This document shows, piece by piece, positions 1 to 5,090 of a DNA stretch of 5,090 nt. The notes below the pieces were generated by a model. The model was not told the DNA's origin. It did no database searches and saw nothing but the letters and a program-made list of their open reading frames with translations. The DNA is from Candidatus Parcubacteria bacterium. GTDB lineage: Bacteria > Patescibacteriota > Minisyncoccia > Phycocordibacterales > Phycocordibacteraceae. The position numbers and the translations under genes were made by a program. Location: positions 1-5,090 of the forward strand of contig DAICZX010000080.1 in the NCBI GenBank assembly GCA_027310925.1. Direction: 5' to 3'. Each line of letters starts with the position of its first letter. Position 1 is the first letter of the stretch.

Positions 1-2794
1 AAGGGTGAGAGATATTTGCTCCCGTTGCCCCCGTCGAAAGGATCATTTGCACGTTTGCGATTGTTGCAGCGTCTACGTTGAAGGAAGAAAGGAGCGAGAG
101 GATTGATTGAATCTGTGTGGTCGTAAGTCCGGAAGAGCGCGGTGCTGGCGAAGGAGAAGAGGTGGCTGGTTCTGTTGGCAGCGTCGAGGAAACCGTTGGA
201 TTTATTGGTTGTTGAATAGGTGTGGTGGAAGAAACAGTGAAAGATGACGCGGGTGAAGAAATAGTACGTACGGGTACATATGCACCTCCGCCTCCGCCTG
301 AAGCCGGGCTGTAGATTGCCGCAGTGACGACGGAGGAATTTCCGGCCGCGTCGCAGCCGATGGCCTTGAGCGAGGTTGAATTCGAGAAGGTCAATGGGCC
401 GGTATACAGGATTCCAGTTGAGCAGGTCGGGGTAGATCCGTCGATGGTGTACCAGATTTGAGAAGCTCCATCTGAAGAGAGGGCGACTGACGTACTCCCG
501 TGAAAAACGGTGCCGTTGTTGCCAAAGAGCGTCAAGAGTTCTGAATTGTGCTGTGTATATGGCAAGCTGTACTGTGTATGGAGCGCGGTGAAATCGTTCG
601 GACTCGTGAGCCATCCGCTGTGCGGCCACACTTGAATGTCGAATGGGTAACTGAATGTGGGCAATGTTTGCTCGGTCGAGGTTGAGAAGAGGTAAACGTT
701 CAAGTCCTCGTTATTATTCGTAAGGGTGATAGGAGTAGTCGGCGAGAGGACTTTTACCGCTATACCCTTCTTGCCGAGGATAGGATCGTTCATCTGCAGA
801 TCGTAGACTGGATATCCGTCCGTGGTCGTGCCCATGCTGTGAAAGACGGGCAAGACCTGCACGAAAGCCCACCCTCCCCAGGCCTGGGTGTAAGTCGAGG
901 ACGCGAACCCCATGTCGTCTATCCAGAAATTCGGTGTCGTGATGGTATGTACGCCAAGATTGACGGTAACCGTTGTGTTCGTCGCTCCCGTTGGAACAGT
1001 GGTCGTGCTATAGTTCACGCCGTCAAGCGACCAAGTGTAGGTAAGTGGTCCGGCAGTTTGTTGTCGCAGTCCTGCGATTAAGTCGTATGATGTTCCGGTT
1101 GCTACATTAGTGAGCGGTATATCAAGCGGTGGAACATGTTCGCCCGCCGCCCAGAAGATTAGATCGTTACCCCAATGACTGCCACTGAGGTCGCCGTACG
1201 TACCGTCTCCGATGCCATACCACTCAGAAGTCCAGAGATTATCAGTATACCCCAACGTGGTCGTAATCGCCGACGTTGGGTTGGCAGTGTTGGCGGCAAA
1301 TATGTTGTCCGCATTCGGTAGCATCGTACCCCCATTGGCTGTTGCCGTGGTCGCGGAAGTGGTCGCGGCGTCATCATGTAAATTGAGCCAGATATCCTTC
1401 ACGGGCACAGAAGGCACGTTGTTCGAGGCAGTGCCGGTGATATCGAGCTTATCGCTATCGTTCCACGTCTGCATGATGGTGTTGTAGAGTAGATTCTGGT
1501 CGGTACTCGTCGCGACCATCTGTATTGAGGTATTCGCGCCGTTCACGGGATTCATGTCGGTCGTCGTACCATAAATAAAAGTCGAGCTGTTGTTGTCGTA
1601 GTTGAGCGTGTATTGAAGCTGATTTTGATAATCCTCATTGGCATAACTGAAAGGTGTGACGTTTGTGGTCTGCTGCCAACCGAAAAGCGGCCCGAATATC
1701 GCGGTATGATATTGCGGATATTGCACGCCTGGGACAGGATTATCGCCATTGTGTCGCACGAGGAAATATGGACTATTAAGAAGCGCGGAGCCAGTCCCAG
1801 CCGCTTGCCCGTAAGGATGACTCACAAATGCTGTCGCTTGTGTGACTGGATTCTGCATGACGTTCGCCGCTCCGTCCTGGTACGTCGTTTGTGCGAAATT
1901 CGATATGAAATTATTCGTCGTCGACGACGCGACGTAGTAGAGCGTCGTTAGTCCGCGATTGGCACCCGTATTGACCGGTGTTGTGTTGTCACCACCCCCG
2001 TTGTACCAGTTTATCTGATACTCGAAATTCGGATCGCCGGTTTCTCCGACGACACTAAGTGGATCGCTTATTTTCGTAAATATGTACCCGAGACTTACAC
2101 CCTCGTTCGTGAACTGGTAGTTGACCCATGGATAGGTGTTGAGATTCGGGCTATTGAGCGGCTGGTACGACCTCACAACATCGTTGTTGTATGCGGTCCA
2201 CATCAACTGCGCTGCGCCATTCTGGTCGGTGACGTATGCCGTGTATGGCGTGGTAGTAGAGACCATATCGCACGCCTGATACTGGTTGAGAAGCGTGTTG
2301 GTACCCTGAAAGGTCGAGGAGGACACGGATTGGAAATATGGTCGCCCCGCCCAAAATGTCCATATCTCCGAATAATCCATGCTCTTCCAGGTCGGCACGG
2401 TCGTCTTTATCTGCACGACATCCGGTGTGTTCTGTAAGATCGTAATGGTCGAGCTAGCGTTCGGTAACGAAAAACCGCCGGGATCGTTAGTGTTGGCATC
2501 GGCGAAGCTCTCCTGAAAGCCAAGGCCGTAGTTGTTTGCTGAGGCGCCGAAAACGAGGTTATTTGACGATGAGCCGTCCGATTTCTTTACATAGAGCTGT
2601 GAGACGATGTTATTGGTCGGCTGGCCTGGGGTCGGTATCACTGCTTCGTAGTATTCGGTGTCTATCGTATAAGCGGTCGAGCTCGTCGCGAGTGTGATCT
2701 GTCCAGGACCAGCAAAAGCGTTTGCTTTCCCTACCCCAAATAAAAAAATTCCCGGGAGTATCAGTAGAAATAAAGGATACCGGCGTAAGCGAAT
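1..2794 (-). CDS. Large secreted Ser/Thr/Asn-rich surface protein with chitobiase-C-terminal-like domain (3' end outside window, no canonical start)
   Basis: I translated this frame by hand from the CT tract to the left edge and met no stop, so at least 931 codons are open and the gene runs off the window. Numbering residues from an ATT at 2792-2794, residues 1-28 form a signal peptide: basic RLRR, hydrophobic LFLLILPGIFLF, then AFA before the likely cleavage site at G29. Residues about 29-250 are a beta-rich region with a 'TEYYEAVIP...SQLYVKKS' pattern reminiscent of mutarotase-like folds (weak). Residues about 544-632 look like a carbohydrate-binding-type beta sandwich (weak). Residues about 758-829 match the chitobiase/beta-hexosaminidase C-terminal Ig-like domain (IWYTIDGSTPT, ILYTGPLTF, LKAIGCDAAGNS). 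Then come a GGGGG run, a Ser/Thr/Pro linker (830-889) and an LTTTQIQSILSLLSSF motif (890-905). The mature part shows only three cysteines (175, 791, 814). No catalytic function can be assigned; an extracellular or cell-surface role in binding or processing glycans or in attachment is inferred. No ATG, GTG or TTG precedes the signal peptide in frame; the first is GTG at 2639-2641, which would remove the signal. The real start may be the ATG at 2847-2849, out of frame across the CT tract. Confidence 0.85.
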   Translation of the reverse strand, partial: MRLRRYPLFLLILPGIFLFGVGKANAFAGPGQITLATSSTAYTIDTEYYEAVIPTPGQPTNNIVSQLYVKKSDGSSSNNLVFGASANNYGLGFQESFADANTNDPGGFSLPNASSTITILQNTPDVVQIKTTVPTWKSMDYSEIWTFWAGRPYFQSVSSSTFQGTNTLLNQYQACDMVSTTTPYTAYVTDQNGAAQLMWTAYNNDVVRSYQPLNSPNLNTYPWVNYQFTNEGVSLGYIFTKISDPLSVVGETGDPNFEYQINWYNGGGDNTTPVNTGANRGLTTLYYVASSTTNNFISNFAQTTYQDGAANVMQNPVTQATAFVSHPYGQAAGTGSALLNSPYFLVRHNGDNPVPGVQYPQYHTAIFGPLFGWQQTTNVTPFSYANEDYQNQLQYTLNYDNNSSTFIYGTTTDMNPVNGANTSIQMVATSTDQNLLYNTIMQTWNDSDKLDITGTASNNVPSVPVKDIWLNLHDDAATTSATTATANGGTMLPNADNIFAANTANPTSAITTTLGYTDNLWTSEWYGIGDGTYGDLSGSHWGNDLIFWAAGEHVPPLDIPLTNVATGTSYDLIAGLRQQTAGPLTYTWSLDGVNYSTTTVPTGATNTTVTVNLGVHTITTPNFWIDDMGFASSTYTQAWGGWAFVQVLPVFHSMGTTTDGYPVYDLQMNDPILGKKGIAVKVLSPTTPITLTNNNEDLNVYLFSTSTEQTLPTFSYPFDIQVWPHSGWLTSPNDFTALHTQYSLPYTQHNSELLTLFGNNGTVFHGSTSVALSSDGASQIWYTIDGSTPTCSTGILYTGPLTFSNSTSLKAIGCDAAGNSSVVTAAIYSPASGGGGGAYVPVRTISSPASSFTVSSTTPIQQPINPTVSSTLPTEPATSSPSPAPRSSGLTTTQIQSILSLLSSFNVDAATIANVQMILSTGATGANISHP
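20..307 (-). other. Gly run, Ser/Thr/Pro-rich linker and C-terminal LTxxQIxxIxxLLxSF motif
   Basis: After the chitobiase-like domain the protein enters a pentaglycine stretch (SGGGGGAYVP) and about 60 residues dominated by Ser, Thr and Pro, typical of an extended wall-crossing or stalk linker and a likely site of O-glycosylation if the organism does that. It ends in an amphipathic segment LTTTQIQSILSLLSSF, followed by a V-D-A-A-T-I-A-N-V-Q pattern. I recall closely similar 'LT.xQIxxIxxLLxSFgAd...I.nV...L' segments near the C-termini of exported Parcubacteria proteins. This is from memory and not searched. It suggests the stop codon lies shortly beyond position 1. Confidence 0.5.
308..520 (-). 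other. Chitobiase/beta-hexosaminidase C-terminal-like (CHB_HEX_C) Ig-fold domain
   Basis: The translated segment contains the family's recurring pattern: a Y-T-x-D-G-S-x-P-T turn (IWYTIDGSTPT), then a Y-x-G-P-L strand (ILYTGPLTF), a short strand with a polar run (SNSTSLKAIG) and the D-A-A-G-N-S ending (CDAAGNSSVVTAAIYS). This small beta-sandwich is common as a repeated or terminal accessory domain in bacterial secreted enzymes and surface proteins. Two cysteines, one after STPT and one before DAAGN, lie at positions that could form a disulfide. The domain gives no enzymatic function by itself. Confidence 0.7.
2712..2794 (-). other. Signal peptide coding segment of the large secreted protein
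   Basis: In the frame of the large protein this segment reads a basic n-region (RLRRYP), a hydrophobic core (LFLLILPGIFLFGV) and a c-region GKANAFA followed by GPGQ, which is a classical Sec/signal peptidase I substrate with an A-x-A site. No lipobox cysteine is seen, so it is not a lipoprotein signal. If translation starts at the upstream ATG after a register change in the CT tract, the leader would be 47 residues, with MRILALSLSLS and RTCVLNPNI added before RLRR. An initiation at the ATT of 2792-2794 would give a 28-residue leader of ordinary length. Confidence 0.75.
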
Positions 2795-2801
2795 GTTTGG
2801 A

Positions 2802-2849
2802 TTAAGTACGCAAGTACGAGAGAGAGAGAGAGAGAGCTAAAATGCGCAT
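2802..2849 (-). other. Out-of-register initiation segment upstream of the secreted protein (15 codons then TAA)
   Basis: The ATG at 2847-2849 opens MRILALSLSLSYLRT and then meets TAA at 2802-2804. It begins like a signal-peptide n-region and sits where the large protein's start would be expected, 86 bases beyond secY. In the present 9-unit state it is not joined to the large frame. It is best read as the 5' end of a split or phase-OFF gene and not as an independent peptide gene. An AGGTGA sequence at 2867-2872 could be a Shine-Dalgarno, but about 18 bases separate it from the ATG, which is farther than usual. Confidence 0.45.
2818..2836 (-). repeat. Dinucleotide tract, (CT)9 plus C on the coding strand
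   Basis: Nine uninterrupted CT units (AG on the plus strand), with one more C, lie between the only nearby ATG and the signal-peptide frame of the large secreted protein. Because the unit is two bases, each gain or loss of one unit changes the frame. Counting from ATG 2849, 10 or 7 units join it to the long frame. The 9 units present end in TAA at 2802-2804. Eight units would run into the TGA at 2761-2763. Such tracts are slippage-prone during replication and are the classical switch in phase-variable surface genes. No similar tract was noticed elsewhere in the window. Confidence 0.9.
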
Positions 2850-2935
2850 GTATAGAAAATGAGACTGTCACCTAAAGTTACCATAACCACACAGCGCACA
2901 ACAAGGCGCGCTGTGGATAAGTATCCGATTTGACT
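2850..2935. other. Intergenic region between secY and the secreted-protein gene
   Basis: These 86 bases hold a GC-rich hairpin and no tRNA or recognisable regulatory RNA. On the minus strand a TATACA hexamer just before and overlapping the ATG could serve as a -10 element, but no good -35 is seen at the usual distance. If it were used, transcription would start downstream of the ATG and favour a non-canonical start. The switch from a ribosomal operon to a surface protein implies that a promoter lies here or that the gene depends on read-through from secY. Confidence 0.4.
2890..2915 (-). terminator. Possible weak terminator hairpin downstream of secY
   Basis: CACAGCGC at 2890-2897 and GCGCTGTG at 2908-2915 are perfect inverted copies, giving an 8-bp GC-rich stem with a 10-base loop, 20 bases after the secY stop. 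On the minus strand the stem is followed by TGGTTATGGTAACTTT, which is T-biased but has no continuous T run. It may be an inefficient intrinsic terminator or only a structure that partly insulates the ribosomal operon from the gene that follows. Confidence 0.35.
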
Positions 2936-4210
2936 CTAATATTCCCGAAGTGAGACTTGGGCGTCAATCTTCTGCGCAAGGTCAAGCGCAACCTGAACTG
3001 CGATAAGGAGCGCGGTGCCGCCGAGGACGAGCGTTGTGATTCCGGTGAGACCTTGGATAATCGAAGGTGCCACCGCAAGGAGGCCGAGGAAGCAGGCCCC
3101 AGGAAGCGTGACGCGATTCACTACCTTGCCGATATATTCCTCAGTCTCTCGACCCGGGCGCACTCCGGGAACAAAGGCGCCCGTCTTCTGAAGATTTTCC
3201 GCGACGCGCTTCGGTTCAAACGTTACTGCGGTATAAAAATAGGTAAACAGCACTACAAGCAGGAAATAGATCGTACCGTACTTCCACGGATTGGAAAGGA
3301 ATGCGGTATACCACAGTGCCGCGCTTGTCGCGAACGAGATATGTAACGCCCCGAGCATCGAGAGCGCCATCTGCGGTAAAAGCAAAAGCGATAACGCAAA
3401 AATAATAGGGATCACGCCCGCTTGTAGGAGCCGGATTGGCAGATAAGTCGCCGCGCCTTGTGAAAGTGCAGTGCCACGTACTGCTCGCGCATACGCGATT
3501 GGTATCGAACGCTCAGCATCAGAAACGACCACGACCGCATAAATCATCGCGAGCGCGAGAAGCACAAACGCGAGATATGCTGGAATGTTTGCCGCGGTTG
3601 AAGCAAAAAGCGTCTCCGAAATGCCAGAGGGTACTCGTGCAAGGATACCAGCAAGAATGATAAGTGATACACCATTCCCGATACCGAACTCGGTCACGAG
3701 TTCACCAAGCCACATAAGGAGCATGGAGCCAGCGGAAACGAGCGCAATATTCGCTATAAGCGCTACGGAGCCCAAGTGACCTATCACATTCTGGCTTTCA
3801 AGCAAGAATAGGAAACCAACGGCCTGTAGAACAGCAATCGGGATGGTAAGAAGACGGCTCCACTCAATAAACTTTGCACGGCCGGCCTCACCCTCCTCAA
3901 AGTATGCCTGCTTTACCTGTGGAAATACCATGGTACCAAGCTGCATAATGATCGAAGCGGTAATATAAGGCCCAACACCGAGCATCACAACTGAGAGCTG
4001 AGAAAGACCGCCGCCCGAAAATATGTTCAGAAGACCGAAAAATTGGTTGTTCGCGAAAAAAGAAGCGAGCGCGGCACGGTCGACGCCAGGAATCGGAATT
4101 GCCGCGAGTAAACGAAAAAGTGCGAGTGCCCCAATAAGAAAAAAGATACGGAAACGAATCTCGTGATCACCAAAAGAAAGTTTGAGTTTACGGACGAATG
4201 AATTAAGCAT
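2936..4210 (-). CDS. secY: Protein translocase subunit SecY
   Basis: SecY is the channel-forming membrane subunit of the SecYEG complex that moves signal-peptide-bearing proteins across, and inserts others into, the cytoplasmic membrane. The 424 residues include the landmarks in order: IPIPGVD after the first membrane segment (38-44), the plug and second segment region FSGGGLSQLSVVMLGVGPYI (64-83), WLGELVTEFGIGNGVSLII (167-185), the cytoplasmic SDAERSIPI loop (230-238), YLPIRLLQAGVIPIIFA (256-272), the long cytoplasmic loop with FEPKRVAENLQKTGAFVPG and RPGRETEEYI (331-360), and a short C-terminal tail ending VSLREY. About ten hydrophobic segments fit the family, and the length is near the usual 420-445. 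I chose ATG 4208-4210 because a longer frame from 4303 overlaps rplO by about 100 bases and adds 31 residues unlike SecY. The start overlaps the rplO stop by 8 bases (ATGCTTAA), suggesting translational coupling. No Shine-Dalgarno is visible. It would export the large secreted protein next door along with all other Sec substrates. Confidence 0.97.
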   Translation of the reverse strand: MLNSFVRKLKLSFGDHEIRFRIFFLIGALALFRLLAAIPIPGVDRAALASFFANNQFFGLLNIFSGGGLSQLSVVMLGVGPYITASIIMQLGTMVFPQVKQAYFEEGEAGRAKFIEWSRLLTIPIAVLQAVGFLFLLESQNVIGHLGSVALIANIALVSAGSMLLMWLGELVTEFGIGNGVSLIILAGILARVPSGISETLFASTAANIPAYLAFVLLALAMIYAVVVVSDAERSIPIAYARAVRGTALSQGAATYLPIRLLQAGVIPIIFALSLLLLPQMALSMLGALHISFATSAALWYTAFLSNPWKYGTIYFLLVVLFTYFYTAVTFEPKRVAENLQKTGAFVPGVRPGRETEEYIGKVVNRVTLPGACFLGLLAVAPSIIQGLTGITTLVLGGTALLIAVQVALDLAQKIDAQVSLREY

Positions 4211-4655
4211 GGACGGTACCAAGAGCGGCAAGAAGCACGGTACGCGCAGCAGTAGACACATCGCACCCCTCAACAATGAGAGCCTTCGTGAGGGTGCCGG
4301 CACCGAGAATTTTCACGATTGGTGCGCGCCCTTTTGCGCGGCGAACAAGCCCCTTCGCGAGAAGGGTCGTGGGCGAGACAGTCTCACCCGCCTTGTAAGC
4401 GACCTCAAGCATAGAGACATTCACAACAGAAACTGGTATACGGTTTGTCCGAACCGTACGTGATCGGTTTTTTCCGTAACCCCGACGCTTCGGGATTTTC
4501 TTTATGAGATCGCGGACTTCTGGACGAATCTTGTGCCCGGCACGTGCGGTCTGCCCTTTACCGCCCCGCCCACTCGTTTTGCCACGTTTGCCACCCCGTC
4601 CAACGGGCGGATTTTTCCTATTCTTTTCGTGAGGGGAAAGTGTATGAAGTTGCAT
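4203..4655 (-). CDS. rplO: 50S ribosomal protein L15
   Basis: L15 is a large-subunit protein that threads a basic, glycine-rich N-terminal extension into 23S rRNA and joins in late 50S assembly. The 150 residues show the expected start MQLHTLSP, the Gly/Arg/Lys-rich stretch GRGGKRGKTSGRGGKGQTAR (19-38), the KIPKRRGYGKNR segment (53-64) and the C-terminal domain with VKILGAGTLTKAL leading to the end of the protein. Length is typical of the family (about 145-150). It starts 11 bases after the rpsE stop, so nothing, in particular no rpmD, fits between them. It ends inside the secY start. The sequence before the ATG (ATAATTCCTATACAT) has no Shine-Dalgarno, so it probably relies on ribosomes arriving from rpsE. 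Confidence 0.97.
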   Translation of the reverse strand: MQLHTLSPHEKNRKNPPVGRGGKRGKTSGRGGKGQTARAGHKIRPEVRDLIKKIPKRRGYGKNRSRTVRTNRIPVSVVNVSMLEVAYKAGETVSPTTLLAKGLVRRAKGRAPIVKILGAGTLTKALIVEGCDVSTAARTVLLAALGTVHA

Positions 4656-4666
4656 ATGTATAGGAA

Positions 4667-5090
4667 TTATTTTGCACGAAGCTTTTTCAAAGCCGCAATG
4701 GTTGCACGTGCGATAGTGAGTTTATTCTTAGAACGTGTGTGGATTTTGGTTACGACGTCCGTTACACCGGCAAAATCGAGCACAGTGCGCACAGCCGACC
4801 CTGCAACGAGTCCACGGCCTTCGGAGGGAATGATCTCAACCGTCGAAGACGCATATTTTGCTAAAACCTGATGCGGAATCGAACCTGAGGACGTGCGCGG
4901 AACTGTAAAAAGATGCTTCTTTGCATCACGCGTTGCCTTGTCTATCGCAAGAGCGGTGTCAACGCCCTTCCCAAGACCTACTCCAACACGACCTTTTCGG
5001 TCCCAGATAACTACCACGAGACTAAAGTTGAAGCGACGACCACCAGCCATTACGCGCGCCACACGTCGCGCGTCAATTGTGACCTGTTCG
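4667..5090 (-). CDS. rpsE: 30S ribosomal protein S5 (partial, 5' end outside window)
   Basis: S5 binds 16S rRNA in the small subunit near the mRNA entry site and the decoding region and affects translational accuracy. About 140 codons are visible. The N-terminal double-stranded-RNA-binding-like domain shows EQVTIDARRVARVMAGGRRF and the GRVGVGLGKG turn. The C-terminal domain shows the IIPSEGRGLVAG stretch, the VLDFAGVTDV segment, and SKNKLTIARATIAALKKL where other bacteria have the G-S-x-N-x-x-N form. The frame stays open through the right edge, so the GTG at 5060-5062 is internal and the true start is beyond position 5090, perhaps 10-30 codons away. The protein ends soon after the conserved C-terminal helix, without the long tail seen in some phyla. 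It is the first visible gene of the rpsE-rplO-secY transcription unit. Confidence 0.97.
   Translation of the reverse strand, partial: EQVTIDARRVARVMAGGRRFNFSLVVVIWDRKGRVGVGLGKGVDTALAIDKATRDAKKHLFTVPRTSSGSIPHQVLAKYASSTVEIIPSEGRGLVAGSAVRTVLDFAGVTDVVTKIHTRSKNKLTIARATIAALKKLRAK

Noticed and set aside
285..300. Short GGC/GGA-type triplet repeat (cctccgcctccgcctg on the plus strand)
   Set aside because: It encodes the pentaglycine part of the linker; being in triplets it would not change the frame and is ordinary low-complexity coding sequence.
839..1081. Plus-strand frame of 80 codons
   Set aside because: It is a shadow of the minus-strand secreted-protein frame; there is no ribosome binding site or protein family signal.
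1159..1951. Several 65-112 codon frames on both strands (for example plus 1613-1951, plus 1212-1487, minus 1159-1377, minus 1552-1749)
   Set aside because: They lie in other frames of the large minus-strand secreted-protein gene and encode arginine-rich or otherwise unstructured sequences without recognisable motifs.
1..2836. A decayed gene (pseudogene) in the left half
   Set aside because: More than 930 codons are open without a stop or internal frameshift; only the start region is out of register, which fits a switch or a repeat-length error better than decay.
4211..4303. A 31-codon N-terminal extension of SecY with a start at 4303
   Set aside because: It would overlap rplO by about 100 bases, and its residues do not resemble SecY; the conserved N-terminus begins at ATG 4208-4210.
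2957..4871. Plus-strand frames opposite secY, rplO and rpsE
   Set aside because: They are antisense shadows of three conserved genes, and their translations show no domains.
1..5090. Alternative genetic code (TGA read as Gly, as in some Candidate Phyla Radiation lineages)
   Set aside because: SecY, L15, S5 and the large secreted protein are all open without any in-frame TGA, so the standard code is sufficient.
1..5090. CRISPR arrays, tRNA or rRNA genes, insertion sequences
   Set aside because: No regularly spaced repeats, cloverleaf-like sequences, rRNA motifs, transposase frames or terminal inverted repeats were seen.

Overview
The window looks like part of the chromosome of a Candidate Phyla Radiation (Patescibacteria, probably Parcubacteria-like) bacterium. 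Three things suggest this. The spc ribosomal operon runs rpsE-rplO-secY with no rpmD (ribosomal protein L30) between rpsE and rplO, and absence of L30 is a known hallmark of that group. The S5 and L15 sequences are of the compact kind I associate with those bacteria. The neighbouring gene encodes a large secreted Ser/Thr/Asn-rich protein with a C-terminal motif I recall from Parcubacteria surface proteins. The assignment is inference from sequence and recall, not from a phylogeny. The standard genetic code fits: all four reading frames are free of in-frame TGA.

Layout. Everything recognisable is on the minus strand, so transcription runs from high to low coordinates. rpsE (5090 to 4667, its 5' end outside the window) is followed after 11 bases by rplO (4655-4203), which overlaps secY (4210-2936) by 8 bases. 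This is the translation and protein-export end of the spc operon. The genes often found next (adk, map, infA) are absent. Instead there is an intergenic stretch of 86 bases with a GC-rich hairpin, and then a reading frame that stays open from about 2836 to the left edge of the window, more than 930 codons with no stop.

That long frame encodes a probable exported protein: a signal peptide, a long beta-rich Asn/Thr/Ser-rich body, a chitobiase-C-terminal-like Ig-fold domain, a glycine run with a Ser/Thr/Pro linker, and a C-terminal LTxxQIxxIxxLLxSF motif. It is easy to miss because it has no stop in the window and no ATG, GTG or TTG before its signal peptide.

The main point of interest is the 5' end of that gene. 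The only nearby ATG (2847-2849) is out of frame with the signal peptide and is separated from it by a (CT)9 dinucleotide run. With 10 or 7 CT units, ATG and body would be one continuous frame. With 9, as here, translation stops after 15 codons. This is the architecture of a phase-variable (contingency) surface-protein gene, seen in the OFF register. A repeat-length assembly error or a non-canonical ATT start are the main alternatives.
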